Part shown: positions 15,192 through 24,581 of the stretch, piece by piece
Numbering within the stretch: position 1 is the first letter of the stretch
Layout: each line of letters starts with the position of its first letter
Made by a program: the position numbers and the translations under genes
The notes under the pieces: generated by a model
What the model was told of the DNA's origin: nothing
Database searches by the model: none
The model's input: the letters and a program-made list of their open reading frames with translations, nothing else
Assembly: GCA_902810715.1 (NCBI GenBank)
Contig: CADDYS010000004.1
Span: forward strand, 1-54,008
Direction of reading: 5' to 3'
DNA from: a bacterium
GTDB lineage: Bacteria > Actinomycetota > Aquicultoria > Aquicultorales > Aquicultoraceae
Length of the DNA: 54,008 nt

Positions 15192-17096
15192 ATGGAGAAA
15201 ATAAACGTAGTTTTGCCGGATGGAGCAAAAATTGAGCTTGATGCAGGTAGCACTGCATACGACCTTGCGGGAAGCATAGGGCCGCGACTTCAAAAAGCGG
15301 CGGTTGCCGCAGTGGTAAATGACAATCTGGTCGATTTAAGCACCAAACTAAATAACGGCGACGTTGCAACAATCGTTGTTGACCACAACGAAAGCGGAGT
15401 TGATATTATTAGGCATAGCACCGCACATATTATGGCGCAGGCCGTTACGCGTCTCTATCCGGGAACCAAGCTTGGAATCGGCCCGACCATCGAAGGCGGG
15501 TTTTACTACGACTTCGATCTCAAGAGGCGTTTATCCGCTGAGGACTTTTCTGCGATAGAAGAGGAGATGAAAAAAATTGCCTCCGATAATTATCCGTTCG
15601 AAAGAAAAGTGGTTACCAAGGAAGAGGCAAAGAAGATATTTAAAGACCAGCCCTATAAACTGGAGCTTATAAACGAGATCGAGGATGAGACGGTTAGCAT
15701 CTATAGCCAGGGTGAGTTTATCGATCTCTGTCGCGGGCCGCAGATTCCAAGCACCGGAAAAGTTAAGGCGTTTAAGCTTCTAAGCGTCGCCGGTGCTTAC
15801 TGGCGGGGCGAGGAGACGCGGCCGATGCTTCAGAGGATTTACGGGACTGCGTTTGCCTCTAAAGAGGCTCTAAAAGAGCACATCGAGACCCTCGCTGAGG
15901 CTGAGCGAAGGGACCACAGAAAACTCGGCCGCGAGCTTGATCTCTTTACAATTGACGACGAGTTTGGTGCTGGTCTACCTCTTTGGCATCCCAAAGGCGC
16001 GATTTTAAGAAAAGTCATCGAGGATTTCTGGAAGAATGAGCATATAAAACGCGGCTACGAGTTAATTGCAACACCGCATATTGCAAAAGTCGACCTCTGG
16101 CGAACCAGCGGTCATTGGGATTTCTACCGCGAGAGCATGTTCTCGCCGATGGAGGTCGAGGGGACCGACTATGTAGTTAAGCCGATGAACTGCCCGGGTC
16201 ACATTAAAATCTATAAAAGCCATACGAGAAGCTACCGCGATCTTCCCTTGCGCTGGGCCGAGCTTGGCACGGTCTACCGGTTTGAGAGGTCAGGCGTGCT
16301 CCATGGATTGCTTCGCGTTCGCGGTTTCACCCAGGACGATGCACATATCTTCTGCACGCCGGATCAGATAGAAGGTGAGATCCTGAGCGTTATCGACCTC
16401 ATGCTTTTCATGCTGAAAAAATTCGGCTTTGACAAATACGATGTTTATCTCTCGACCCAACCGGATAAATTTGTGGGAGCGCAGGAGAATTGGGATAAGG
16501 CGACTAACGCCCTTAAGGGCGCGCTCGACAGGGCAGGTCTAAAGTATGAGGTCGATCCTGGCGAGGGCGTTTTTTACGGCCCAAAGATCGATGTTAAGAT
16601 AAGGGACGCGCTGGGTCGGTCGTGGCAGTGTACTACAATTCAGGTTGATTTTAACCTGCCGGAGCGGTTTGACGTAACCTATATTGGGCCGGATAACAAA
16701 GAGCACCGGCCGATCATGGTCCACAGGGCTATTCTGGGCTCGCTTGAGCGGTTTATCGGGGTTTTGATCGAGAATTATGCCGGCGCATTTCCGGTCTGGA
16801 TATCCCCGGAGCAGATCGTGGTCCTGCCGATTGCCGATCGCCATAACGACTATGCAGTTTTTGTGGCGGATAAGCTTAAAGAGGTCGGTGCGAGGGTTCG
16901 CGTTGACCTGCGCACAGAATCCGTTAATAAAAAAATAAGGGACGCCCAAGTCATGAAGGTTCCCTATATGCTTGTCGTCGGGGATAAAGAAGTTGAAAAT
17001 AAGCAGGTAGCAGTACGTGATAGAAGCGGCGACCGCGGGGCGATAGCCCTGGATGCGTTTACCGACGAGTTTAAAGTGGCCATGCGGATCATGTAG
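15192..17096 (+). CDS. thrS: Threonine--tRNA ligase
   Basis: ATG 15192 follows GGAGG at 5 bases, so it is preferred over the upstream in-frame ATG 15150; the product is 634 residues. An N-terminal TGS domain (about 1-60) is followed by the editing domain with HSTAHIMAQAV and DLCRGPQIPSTG, the class II catalytic core with MNCPGHIKIYKSH (zinc Cys), YRFERSGVLHGLLRVRGFTQDDAHIF and the motif 3 region WQCTTIQVDFNLPERF, and an anticodon-binding domain from about 535 (PEQIVVLPI...). It charges tRNA-Thr and clears mis-charged Ser-tRNA. It is followed by the leader of infC, the usual neighbour. Confidence 0.98.
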   Translation: MEKINVVLPDGAKIELDAGSTAYDLAGSIGPRLQKAAVAAVVNDNLVDLSTKLNNGDVATIVVDHNESGVDIIRHSTAHIMAQAVTRLYPGTKLGIGPTIEGGFYYDFDLKRRLSAEDFSAIEEEMKKIASDNYPFERKVVTKEEAKKIFKDQPYKLELINEIEDETVSIYSQGEFIDLCRGPQIPSTGKVKAFKLLSVAGAYWRGEETRPMLQRIYGTAFASKEALKEHIETLAEAERRDHRKLGRELDLFTIDDEFGAGLPLWHPKGAILRKVIEDFWKNEHIKRGYELIATPHIAKVDLWRTSGHWDFYRESMFSPMEVEGTDYVVKPMNCPGHIKIYKSHTRSYRDLPLRWAELGTVYRFERSGVLHGLLRVRGFTQDDAHIFCTPDQIEGEILSVIDLMLFMLKKFGFDKYDVYLSTQPDKFVGAQENWDKATNALKGALDRAGLKYEVDPGEGVFYGPKIDVKIRDALGRSWQCTTIQVDFNLPERFDVTYIGPDNKEHRPIMVHRAILGSLERFIGVLIENYAGAFPVWISPEQIVVLPIADRHNDYAVFVADKLKEVGARVRVDLRTESVNKKIRDAQVMKVPYMLVVGDKEVENKQVAVRDRSGDRGAIALDAFTDEFKVAMRIM

Positions 17097-17290
17097 CGTG
17101 CTATTGACCGGCGAGCTTGTTATTTGCAATAATATTGGGGTCACCATATTTGCCAGGTGACGGATTATATAGTAAATTAAATATCTGGGCATAGTTGCCC
17201 GAAGTTAAATACAGGAAAGTAGAAGTCAAACAGTTGCTTCTCACCCCGAGATGCCGTGGGCAATTGAAAGGGTTAGTTAAGAGCCACATA

Positions 17291-17320
17291 AGGTGGGCGG
17301 CGACTGTCGTCCATTTTTTT
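17291..17320 (+). terminator. Attenuator-like terminator in the infC leader
   Basis: AGGTGGGCGG (17291-17300) pairs with TCGTCCATTT (17307-17316, including G-T pairs) around CGACTG and runs into seven T. It lies 42 bases before the infC start, inside a 265-base leader. An upstream CCAC (17284-17287) can pair with GTGG (17293-17296), which would disrupt the terminator stem. This is consistent with transcription attenuation of the infC-rpmI-rplT operon, for example by L20 or IF3. The regulation is inferred. Confidence 0.6.
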
Positions 17321-17361
17321 ATTTGAGATACGGGATTTAAGAATGCGGGAGGTGATAAAGT

Positions 17362-17895
17362 ATCGCAGCTGATGCAAGAATTAATGAGAGAATTCGTACC
17401 CCAAGGGTTCGGCTTATCTCGCATGATGGGACTCAGTTGGGCATCAAGACGACCGAGGAAGCCCTAAAGATTGCCTATGATGCCGGATTGGACCTGGTAG
17501 AGGTTGCTCCGCAAGCCGATCCTCCGGTCTGCAGGATTATGGACTACGGCAAGTACAAGTACGAGCAGACCCAGAAGGCAAAGAGAGCAAGGAAGCATGC
17601 CGCAACGCTGATCATAAAGGAAATGAAGCTTCGCCCAAAGATCGACAACCACGACTTTGAGGTTAAGAAGAAGCACATAGTGCGGTTTCTCGAGGACGGT
17701 GCGAAAGTCAAAGTTACCATTATGTTCAGGGGCCGTGAGATGGCCCATACTGAGCTGGGAAGGAAGCTTCTAGAACGGATCGCCGAAGAGGTGAGCGAGC
17801 TAGGCAAAGTTGAGGCTCTGCCAAAGTTGGATGGTCGAAATATGATCATGGTGTTAGCCCCAATAGTAAAGGTGGTTGCACCTGAGCAGGCTTAG
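17362..17895 (+). CDS. infC: Translation initiation factor IF-3, ATC start
   Basis: A 177-residue IF-3. The conserved N-terminus [21 protein letters not shown] lies upstream of the first standard start codon (TTG 17437). The only fitting start is ATC 17362-17364, with GGGAGGTGAT ending 5 bases before it and an in-frame TAA at 17356-17358. IF-3 genes of many bacteria use ATT, ATC or ATA so that IF-3 can lower its own translation. The linker ([17 protein letters not shown]) and C-terminal domain ([21 protein letters not shown]...[14 protein letters not shown]) are complete. It heads the infC-rpmI-rplT operon. Confidence 0.97.
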   Translation: MAADARINERIRTPRVRLISHDGTQLGIKTTEEALKIAYDAGLDLVEVAPQADPPVCRIMDYGKYKYEQTQKAKRARKHAATLIIKEMKLRPKIDNHDFEVKKKHIVRFLEDGAKVKVTIMFRGREMAHTELGRKLLERIAEEVSELGKVEALPKLDGRNMIMVLAPIVKVVAPEQA

Positions 17896-18031
17896 ATTGT
17901 AGAGTCCGCATGCTTATATAATATAAATAACCACTATAACTATTAGCTCAAGCAGTGGTAATGCTCGGGTAGGGTAGTTATTTTCGCAAGAATTGTGGTT
18001 AATTGATATATCAGAAAGGAGCAAGTAAGTT

Positions 18032-18226
18032 ATGCCGAAGATGAAAACTCACCGTGGAGCGGCAAAGCGCTTCAAGGTTACAGGTAGTGGGAAATTATCC
18101 TACAAACACGCTTTTACAAGCCATATTCTTACTAAAAAGACTACAAAGCGCAAACGACAACTGCGCAAAGACGGTATTGTGGATGAGACGAACGCTAAAA
18201 ATATCAAGAGGATGCTTGGTATGTAA
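18032..18226 (+). CDS. rpmI: 50S ribosomal protein L35
   Basis: A 64-residue basic protein starting [20 protein letters not shown], with [15 protein letters not shown] and a C-terminal KRMLGM, the typical L35 sequence and length. AGAAAGGAG precedes the ATG. It lies between infC and rplT, 43 bases before rplT. Confidence 0.98.
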   Translation: MPKMKTHRGAAKRFKVTGSGKLSYKHAFTSHILTKKTTKRKRQLRKDGIVDETNAKNIKRMLGM

Positions 18227-18268
18227 GCGTGCTTAGACTGTGATGATTTTTGAAGGAGTTGAAAGACA

Positions 18269-18628
18269 ATGCCAAGGACAAGACATGCGACGAGCACGAG
18301 AAGAAGGCATAAAAAGATATTAGAGCTGGCAAAGGGATATCGCGGTGCAAAGAGTAAGCAGTACAAGGCTGCCAAAGAGCAGGTTATGCACTCGCTGTCG
18401 TATGCATATAGGGATAGAAAAACTAAAAAGCGTGACTTCAGACAGCTCTGGATTACAAGAATTAACGCCGGCGCAAGGGTAAACGGTATGTCATATAGCC
18501 GATTTATAAACGGTCTTAAATTGGCCGAGGTAGAGGTCGACAGGAAGATTCTCGCGGACATGGCTATCCACGACCCCGAAGCATTTGCAGAGCTTGCGGC
18601 AATAGCCAAAGATAAGTTAATGGCATAA
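18269..18628 (+). CDS. rplT: 50S ribosomal protein L20
   Basis: A 119-residue protein with the L20 start [44 protein letters not shown] and [15 protein letters not shown]. It binds 23S rRNA early in 50S assembly. In other bacteria L20 also represses the infC-rpmI-rplT operon through the leader RNA; the leader here carries a candidate attenuator. GAAGGAG is the ribosome binding site. Confidence 0.98.
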   Translation: MPRTRHATSTRRRHKKILELAKGYRGAKSKQYKAAKEQVMHSLSYAYRDRKTKKRDFRQLWITRINAGARVNGMSYSRFINGLKLAEVEVDRKILADMAIHDPEAFAELAAIAKDKLMA

Positions 18629-18641
18629 CGATTGTCGAATT

Positions 18642-18664
18642 GTAGTTGCCCGATTTATCGGGCG
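18642..18664. repeat. TAGTTGCCCGATTTATCGGGC mini-hairpin
   Basis: GCCCGAT/ATCGGGC forms a 7-bp stem with a two-base loop, preceded by GTAGTT. The same unit occurs in clusters at 29055-29170, 49896-49975 and 53290-53440. Here it lies just after rplT. Confidence 0.7.
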
Positions 18665-18680
18665 CAAATGTACCGCGAGT

Positions 18681-18714
18681 CCTCTCTCGTCCTTGTCCGA
18701 GAGAGGATTTTTTA
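18681..18714 (+). terminator. Terminator between rplT and pheS
   Basis: CCTCTCTCG (18681-18689) pairs with CGAGAGAGG (18698-18706) around an 8-base loop and is followed by ATTTTTTAT. It should end the infC operon or act as an attenuator of pheST, whose ATG is 32 bases past the stem. Confidence 0.8.
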
Positions 18715-18737
18715 TAAATTGGAGAAGGTGAGATAAG

Positions 18738-19841
18738 ATGGTAACTCGAGTGGATCTGGAGAATACGTACGAAAAGGCGAAAGCCGCCGTGGCGGCGGCA
18801 ACCAGCCTGCAGCAGTTAGACCAGGTAAGAGTCGAGTATCTTGGGAAAAGGGGAAAGATAACAAGTGTTCTTAAGACATTGGGCCGGCTCACTCCGGAGG
18901 AGAGAAAAGAGATCGGGCAAGTAGCAAACAAGGTCAGGCAGAACCTTGAGGGCGACATAAAAGAGAAGCAGGAAGAGCTCTCAAGTGAAGAGGTCATAAA
19001 AAGGCTGGCCGCCGAGTCGGTTGACATAACCCTTCCCGGGAGGGAACACGTTTACGGCCGCAGACACCTGATATCCCAGGTTATTAAAGAAATAACCGAT
19101 ATATTTCTCGGCCTTGGATATAAGGTTGCCGAAGGCCCCGAGGTTGAGCTCGACTACTATAATTTCAAAGCCCTTAACACACCTGCCGATCATCCGGCAA
19201 GAAGTCTCCAGGACACTTTTTATATTAGAAAAGCCGGTGCTCATCCCGCCGACAACGATATCGTGCTCAGAACGCATACATCCCCTGTGCAAATCAGGGT
19301 CATGAAATCTCAAAAGCCGCCGGTATATATAATCGCTCCGGGACGGGCGTTTAGAAGGGATGTCCCCGACCCGACACATTCGCCAATGTTTCACCAGGTG
19401 GAAGGATTGGCCGTTGATAAGGGTATTACATTCGGCGATCTAAAAGGAACTCTTGAAGAATTCTCCAGGCAGATGTTTGGAAGGGAAAGCCAGGTACGGG
19501 TGGTGGCTCGCGAGTCCTTCGAAGCGGGCATCGCCGAAGGTGGGCAGCAGATCCGCCTGCGTCCGCACTTCTTCCCGTTTACCGAGCCGAGCGCCGAAGT
19601 AGATGTCCGCTGCTTTGCGTGCGGCGGCGTGGGTTGTCGGATTTGCGGCAGCGGCTGGCTTGAGATACTGGGCGCCGGAATGGTCGACCCAAACGTTTTA
19701 ATTGAGGTCGGCTACAACCCGGAGGAAGTAAGCGGCTTTGCATTTGGTATGGGCGTTGAGCGAATCGCAATGCTTCTTTACGGAGTGCCCGACATAAGGA
19801 TGTTCTTCGAAAACGACTTGAGATTTGTAAAACAGTTCTAA
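18738..19841 (+). CDS. pheS: Phenylalanine--tRNA ligase alpha subunit
   Basis: A 367-residue class II synthetase subunit. The N-terminal coiled coil (about 1-90: ATSLQQLDQVRVEYLGKRGKIT...) binds tRNA. The catalytic core has YNFKALNTPADHPAR, motif 2 GRAFRRDVPDPTHSPMFHQV, and motif 3 GFAFGMGVERIAMLLYGV ending in DIRMFFENDLRFVKQF. A CxxC pair (FACGGVGCRICGSG) lies before motif 3, as in many bacteria. GGAGAAGG precedes the ATG. pheT follows after 15 bases, so the two subunits are co-translated. Confidence 0.98.
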   Translation: MVTRVDLENTYEKAKAAVAAATSLQQLDQVRVEYLGKRGKITSVLKTLGRLTPEERKEIGQVANKVRQNLEGDIKEKQEELSSEEVIKRLAAESVDITLPGREHVYGRRHLISQVIKEITDIFLGLGYKVAEGPEVELDYYNFKALNTPADHPARSLQDTFYIRKAGAHPADNDIVLRTHTSPVQIRVMKSQKPPVYIIAPGRAFRRDVPDPTHSPMFHQVEGLAVDKGITFGDLKGTLEEFSRQMFGRESQVRVVARESFEAGIAEGGQQIRLRPHFFPFTEPSAEVDVRCFACGGVGCRICGSGWLEILGAGMVDPNVLIEVGYNPEEVSGFAFGMGVERIAMLLYGVPDIRMFFENDLRFVKQF

Positions 19842-19856
19842 CGAGGAGAAAAATTA

Positions 19857-22265
19857 ATGCTAGTCTCGATTAACTGGTTGAAAGATTATATAGATTTTGA
19901 CCTATCGCCCGAAGAGCTTTCCGATAAGCTTAACCTGACAGGCACCGCTGTGGAGAGCATAAAACATCTTGGACAGGACTTGGGAAATGTCTGGGTTGGG
20001 ATAATCCTGGATATAAAACCTCATCCCAACGCTGATAAACTTAGCTTAACGACAGTAAGGATTGATCGCCCAGAGCCGCTTGAGATCGTCTGCGGCGCTA
20101 AAAATATCAAGGTTGGCGATAAAGTCCCGGTGGCGACGATTGGAGCGCATCTGCCAAACGGTATGGAAATTAAGCCCGCAAAAATAAGGGGGGTTACTTC
20201 TTACGGGATGCTTTGCTCGAAAGCAGAGCTCGGGATGGGCGCGGATCATGGCGGGATTTACATATTGCCGGACGACATCGAAGTCGGCGTGCCTTTAACC
20301 AAGGCCCTGCTTTTAGACGACACGGTTATCGAGCTTGAAGTAACGCCAAACCGCCCCGATTGCCTCTCGATGATTGGTGTTGCACGGGAGGTCGGTGCAA
20401 TAACAGAACGTAAACTTCGCAGGCCGTCAGTTGACTTAGCCGAGTCTTCCGAGGAAGCATCGGCCGTCGCGGTTGTAGAGATAATCGACCCGGATTTATG
20501 TCCCCGGTACTCGGCAAGGGTAATCCGCGACGTAAAGATCGGGCCCAGCCCAACCTGGATGCAGCAGCGCCTGGAAAAAGCCGGTATGCGCCCGATAAAT
20601 AACATAGTCGATATCACGAACTACGTAATGCTTGAGACAGGCCAGCCCCTTCACGCCTTTGACTTCAACACGCTTCATGGCGGAAGGATAGTCGTAAGAA
20701 GAGCAAAAAACAGAGAGCATCTTGAGACGCTGGACGGCGTTGTACGCGAGCTTGATGAGAGCATGCTGGTCATTGCCGATGCCGACCGCCCGGTCGCACT
20801 GGCCGGAATTATGGGCGGCGGGGATACTGAGGTATCCGATAAGACAGCAGATATACTGCTTGAGTCGGCATATTTTAACCCAAGCTCTATAATGAGGACC
20901 TCGAGAAGCCTTGGGCTGTTATCCGAGGCGTCGGCCCGTTTTGAAAAAGGCACCGACCCCAACGGGACGGTCTATGCGGCAGACCGTGCAGCGGCTTTTA
21001 TGGCCGAGTTTGCCGGCGGCAGCGTGGATGAAGGTGTGATCGATGTCTATCCCAAGACAATAGAGCCGAGGCAAGTGCCGCTAAGAACCGATAGAGTAAA
21101 TGCTATCCTTGGCACAGATATCAGCCTTGATGAGATAAAGAATATCCTAAGGCGGCTTGAGCTGGAAGTTGAGGTCATCGACGGCACAACCGAGATGTGG
21201 GTGCTTGCCCCCACGTTTAGGCCGGACCTTGAGCGGGAGATCGACTTAATCGAGGAGATCGCAAGGATCTACGGCTACAACAACATCAGGTCAACCTTGC
21301 CGGAGAGCAGTGGCAAGCAGGGCGGGCTAAATTTAAGGCAAAAACTTGCCGAGTCGGTCAAGGGCAGGCTTGTTGGAGCCGGCCTCTCCGAAGTGCTCAC
21401 ATACAGCCTCATGGATCCGAATGATATAGATAAGCTGCAGGTCCCGAAGGGCGACCCGTTTCGTTGGTTTGTAAGGCTCTTGAATCCGCTAAACGAGGAA
21501 CTATCGGTTTTGCGGACGACTCTTCTGGCGAACCTGATTAAAGTCCTAAAATACAACGTCAACCGCGAGCAATACGATGTGCAAATCTTTGAGGTGGGGC
21601 ACACCTTCTGGCAGGAGAGCGGCAAGGATATGCCCGATGAGGAGGCAATGCTTGGGATCGCGCTGACCGGCGCGTGGGAGCAGGACGAGTGGTATGAAAA
21701 GGCCAGAAGCGCGGATTTCTTCGACCTTAAAGGCGCCGTCGAGTCGGTTTTAGACGAGCTTGATATCAGTAATTGGTCGGTAAGGCAATTTACACACCCT
21801 GCTCTGCACCCGGGAAGAAGCGCTGAGCTTCTCATCGGAGAGGAGTCTGTCGGATATTTCGGCGAGCTTCATCCCAACGTCCAGGCCGACTTTGACATAC
21901 CGAGGACTTATGTAGCCGAGCTTAACTTTAACAAACTTATAGACAACGCCAGTATACAGAAGGAGTTCTCTGAGATCCCAAAATATCCGGGGATAATCCT
22001 TGATATCGCCGTGCTTGCGGACGACTCGGTCTCCAATGACCAGGTGCTAGAGGTCATAAAAGCTGCAGGCAAGCCTCTTCTCAAAAGCGTAAGGCTATTC
22101 GACCTTTACAAGGGCAAAGGGGTGCCGGAGGATAAGAAGAGCATGGCGTACTCGATGGTCTTCCGTGCCACAGACAGAACCCTTACCGATGAAGAGGCGC
22201 TTGATTCTCGCGATAAGATAGTCAACAGGCTAAGCAAAGAACTCGGCGCCGAGATAAGAGCCTAA
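19857..22265 (+). CDS. pheT: Phenylalanine--tRNA ligase beta subunit
   Basis: An 802-residue protein with full family architecture: an OB-fold tRNA-binding domain (about 40-150, [15 protein letters not shown]...[16 protein letters not shown]), the B3/B4 editing domain (about 205-385, with [15 protein letters not shown] and [25 protein letters not shown]), the B5 domain (about 400-475), the pseudo-catalytic core and a C-terminal ferredoxin-like anticodon-binding domain ([20 protein letters not shown]...[21 protein letters not shown]). It pairs with PheS as an alpha2-beta2 enzyme. Confidence 0.98.
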   Translation: MLVSINWLKDYIDFDLSPEELSDKLNLTGTAVESIKHLGQDLGNVWVGIILDIKPHPNADKLSLTTVRIDRPEPLEIVCGAKNIKVGDKVPVATIGAHLPNGMEIKPAKIRGVTSYGMLCSKAELGMGADHGGIYILPDDIEVGVPLTKALLLDDTVIELEVTPNRPDCLSMIGVAREVGAITERKLRRPSVDLAESSEEASAVAVVEIIDPDLCPRYSARVIRDVKIGPSPTWMQQRLEKAGMRPINNIVDITNYVMLETGQPLHAFDFNTLHGGRIVVRRAKNREHLETLDGVVRELDESMLVIADADRPVALAGIMGGGDTEVSDKTADILLESAYFNPSSIMRTSRSLGLLSEASARFEKGTDPNGTVYAADRAAAFMAEFAGGSVDEGVIDVYPKTIEPRQVPLRTDRVNAILGTDISLDEIKNILRRLELEVEVIDGTTEMWVLAPTFRPDLEREIDLIEEIARIYGYNNIRSTLPESSGKQGGLNLRQKLAESVKGRLVGAGLSEVLTYSLMDPNDIDKLQVPKGDPFRWFVRLLNPLNEELSVLRTTLLANLIKVLKYNVNREQYDVQIFEVGHTFWQESGKDMPDEEAMLGIALTGAWEQDEWYEKARSADFFDLKGAVESVLDELDISNWSVRQFTHPALHPGRSAELLIGEESVGYFGELHPNVQADFDIPRTYVAELNFNKLIDNASIQKEFSEIPKYPGIILDIAVLADDSVSNDQVLEVIKAAGKPLLKSVRLFDLYKGKGVPEDKKSMAYSMVFRATDRTLTDEEALDSRDKIVNRLSKELGAEIRA

Positions 22266-22296
22266 TAAAAAGGCTAGTCTTTTTCTGAGTATGTTG

Positions 22297-22302
22297 TATA
22301 CT
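22297..22302 (+). promoter_or_regulatory. -10 box close to a start codon (possible leaderless mRNA)
   Basis: TATACT at 22297-22302 lies 10 bases before ATG 22313, and no ribosome binding site is visible. A transcript from this box would begin at or within a few bases of the ATG. No good -35 box is present, so the call is tentative. Confidence 0.4.
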
Positions 22303-22312
22303 TAAAAACGCG

Positions 22313-23350
22313 ATGCGTGCTTTTTTACTTGCAGCAGGTCAGGGTGCAAGACTCAGACCGCTAACCCTCACAAAACCGAAAGCCCTAGTTCCCCTTGCCA
22401 ACCGGCCGTCTATTGTAAGGCTGCTGGAATATCTGCAACCCTACGAGTTTAAAGAGACTTTTATAAACCAGCACTACTTACCGGAGGATATTAGTGACGT
22501 GGTGGGGAGCGGTCGCCTATGGAATGCAAACATCCATTACTCTTTTGAGCCGGAGCTTTTAGGCACCGCGGGAGCGATCAAGAAACTTGAGAAACTCTTA
22601 AACGATGATAAGTTCTTGATTATTAACACCGATATCGTAACCGATATCGATTTGATATCGCCCCTTGAGTTTCACGAGACCAGGGGAGCCGAGGCAACCC
22701 TTATCATGACTTCCCCAAAACCGGATGAGCGTTACGAGCAGATCGGCGTATGCGCCGACGGCAGGATCTTAATCGATAAAAACCCGGAGGATGTAGTAAG
22801 AAGCGGCACTTATATAGGGATCGGCATCTTTGAGCCATCAGTCCTCGGGATGATACCGCAAGGATACTCCAGTCTCTTAGATTCCGTATTTCTCCCGCTT
22901 GCCCAAGAAGGCGGCCTTTATGCGTACTTTGTGGACGGCTACTGGACCGATATCGGCACACCGGGGAGATATATACAGGCGAACAAGGATCTCATAAGCG
23001 GCAAGATGCATGTCCCAATTGATGGGCGGTTGGTCGGCGATAACATCTGGATCGACGAAACCTCCGAGATTGACCTGACGGTTCGGATTGAAGAGCCTGC
23101 GCTAATCGGCAAGGGCGTCAGCATAGACAGAGGCACGGTAATCGGCCCATATGCGGTAATTGGAGATGGCTGCCAAATCGGCCCTAAAGTGGAGATATCT
23201 AATAGTGTGGTATGGGATGGCAGCCGGATAGATACCGCCTGCTTAATCGATAGTTCGATAATTGCCGAGAACCAGCACATAACCCCAGGCCATAGACTAA
23301 AACGGACTATTCTCCACGGCGGAATTACCGAGCCCATGTTTAATATATAG
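22313..23350 (+). CDS. Sugar-1-phosphate nucleotidyltransferase with left-handed beta-helix
   Basis: A 345-residue enzyme. The Rossmann-like domain (1-235) has the nucleotidyltransferase signature AAGQGARLRPLTLTKPKALVP, LINTDIVTDID and DGYWTDIGTPGRY. The C-terminal part (about 245-335) has hexapeptide repeats (LIGKGVSIDRGTVIGPYAVIGDGCQIGPK). This layout is shared by mannose-1-phosphate guanylyltransferases and glucose-1-phosphate thymidylyl/uridylyltransferases; the exact sugar cannot be fixed. It separates pheT from argC and is not part of the arginine pathway. Confidence 0.9.
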   Translation: MRAFLLAAGQGARLRPLTLTKPKALVPLANRPSIVRLLEYLQPYEFKETFINQHYLPEDISDVVGSGRLWNANIHYSFEPELLGTAGAIKKLEKLLNDDKFLIINTDIVTDIDLISPLEFHETRGAEATLIMTSPKPDERYEQIGVCADGRILIDKNPEDVVRSGTYIGIGIFEPSVLGMIPQGYSSLLDSVFLPLAQEGGLYAYFVDGYWTDIGTPGRYIQANKDLISGKMHVPIDGRLVGDNIWIDETSEIDLTVRIEEPALIGKGVSIDRGTVIGPYAVIGDGCQIGPKVEISNSVVWDGSRIDTACLIDSSIIAENQHITPGHRLKRTILHGGITEPMFNI

Positions 23351-23387
23351 ATACATCCTAACACAACCCTATTATTATGTTTAAGTA

Positions 23388-23429
23388 TTGCATAATTATT
23401 GCCGATTATGCTATTATATGGTATATAAT
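23388..23429 (+). promoter_or_regulatory. argC promoter with inverted repeat (candidate ArgR operator)
   Basis: Two overlapping promoters are possible: TTGCAT (23388) with TATTAT (23412), spacer 18, or TTGCCG (23399) with TATAAT (23424), spacer 19. The repeat GCATAAT-8 bases-ATTATGC (23390-23411) covers both -35 boxes. ArgR boxes are AT-rich imperfect palindromes near 18 bp, so this is a reasonable operator for the ArgR encoded in the same operon. Binding is inferred. Confidence 0.45.
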
Positions 23430-23456
23430 ATCAAAGAAGTAATTTGAGGAGAAACC

Positions 23457-24503
23457 ATGGCTGTAAAAGTCGGCATCATCGGGGCATCCGGATATACCGG
23501 CGCGGAGCTTATAAGGCTTGCGGCAGCCCACCCGGAGGTGGAAATAACCTACGTGACCGCCAACCAGTACCAGGGCGTACGGGTGGACGAGCTATACCCG
23601 CACCTTATCGGTATAAGCGATGCTGTTTTTGAGGCCTATGATTTTAAAACCGCTGTTAGCAAGGCTGATTTATTTTTTTTGGCGCTTCCGCATGGCCGGG
23701 GGATGGAGGTTGCCTCCTTGCTTTTGGATGCCGACCACCAGGTAATAGACTTAAGCGGTGATTTCAGGTTAAGCGATGCCGCAACGTATGAGGCATGGTA
23801 TAAAACCGAGCACACCAGCCCCGAGCTTATAGTGAGGGCCGCCTACGGTCTGCCCGAGCTGTTTGAAGAAAAGATAAGGGAATCGACCTTTATCTCCAAC
23901 CCGGGTTGCTATCCCACGGGGGCAATTCTCGCGCTTGCGCCGCTTCTGGCCAAAAAACTGGTCAAGACGGAAAACATAATTATCGACTCGCTTAGCGGAG
24001 TGTCCGGTGCGGGTCGCGAGCCAAAACCCGGGACGCATTTCTGTAAAGTCGACGGGAACCTGACGGCCTATAAGGTCGGCGGTGTCCATCAACACACGCC
24101 CGAGATCGAGCAGTATCTCTCCGAGGTTGCGGGCGAGAAACTTGTGGTGTCTTTTACGCCCCATCTTGTTCCGGTAAGCCGGGGGATTTTAACGACGGCT
24201 TATGCAAACTCGATGGGCAAGGTGGACCTAGATAAGGTGATCGAGGCATACAACGAGTTTTACAAGGACAAGCCGTTTGTCCATGTGCTTTCCAAGAGCA
24301 AGTACCCGGAGACTAAAAACGTCTTGGGATCGAATTTCTGCCACATAGGTCTTGCCTATGATGATAGGATGGACAGGGTCATCGCAATATCGGCGATCGA
24401 CAACCTGGTTAAGGGAGCATCAGGGCAGGCGATTCAGAATATGAACATAATGCTGGGTCTCCCGCAGGATATGGGGCTGAGGGGTGTGGGTTTAGCGCCA
24501 TAA
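23457..24503 (+). CDS. argC: N-acetyl-gamma-glutamyl-phosphate reductase
   Basis: A 348-residue NADPH-dependent enzyme (third step of arginine synthesis). The N-terminal nucleotide fold has GIIGASGYTGAELIRL; FLALPHGRGMEV follows; the active-site Cys is in FISNPGCYPTGAIL (about 148); HQHTPEIEQYL holds the catalytic His region; the C-terminus GQAIQNMNIMLGLPQDMGL is typical. ATG 23457 follows GAGGAG at 6 bases. It is the first gene of argCJBDFRGH. Confidence 0.98.
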   Translation: MAVKVGIIGASGYTGAELIRLAAAHPEVEITYVTANQYQGVRVDELYPHLIGISDAVFEAYDFKTAVSKADLFFLALPHGRGMEVASLLLDADHQVIDLSGDFRLSDAATYEAWYKTEHTSPELIVRAAYGLPELFEEKIRESTFISNPGCYPTGAILALAPLLAKKLVKTENIIIDSLSGVSGAGREPKPGTHFCKVDGNLTAYKVGGVHQHTPEIEQYLSEVAGEKLVVSFTPHLVPVSRGILTTAYANSMGKVDLDKVIEAYNEFYKDKPFVHVLSKSKYPETKNVLGSNFCHIGLAYDDRMDRVIAISAIDNLVKGASGQAIQNMNIMLGLPQDMGLRGVGLAP

Positions 24504-24512
24504 AGGAAGGCC

Positions 24513-24544
24513 AAAAGGCGAAAAGGTGAAAAGGTGAAAAGGTG
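24513..24544. repeat. Four 8-bp tandem repeats
   Basis: One AAAAGGCG unit and three AAAAGGTG units follow directly upstream of argJ. The polypurine run is a slippage-prone microsatellite within the argC-argJ spacer; it does not touch the argJ ribosome binding site at 24571. Confidence 0.8.
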
Positions 24545-24581
24545 ACTGGGGGAAAGTTGATAGATAGTTTAAGGAAATAAA

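Noticed and set aside
24513-24544. CRISPR-like tandem repeats
   Set aside because: The 8-bp units have no spacers; it is a simple microsatellite.
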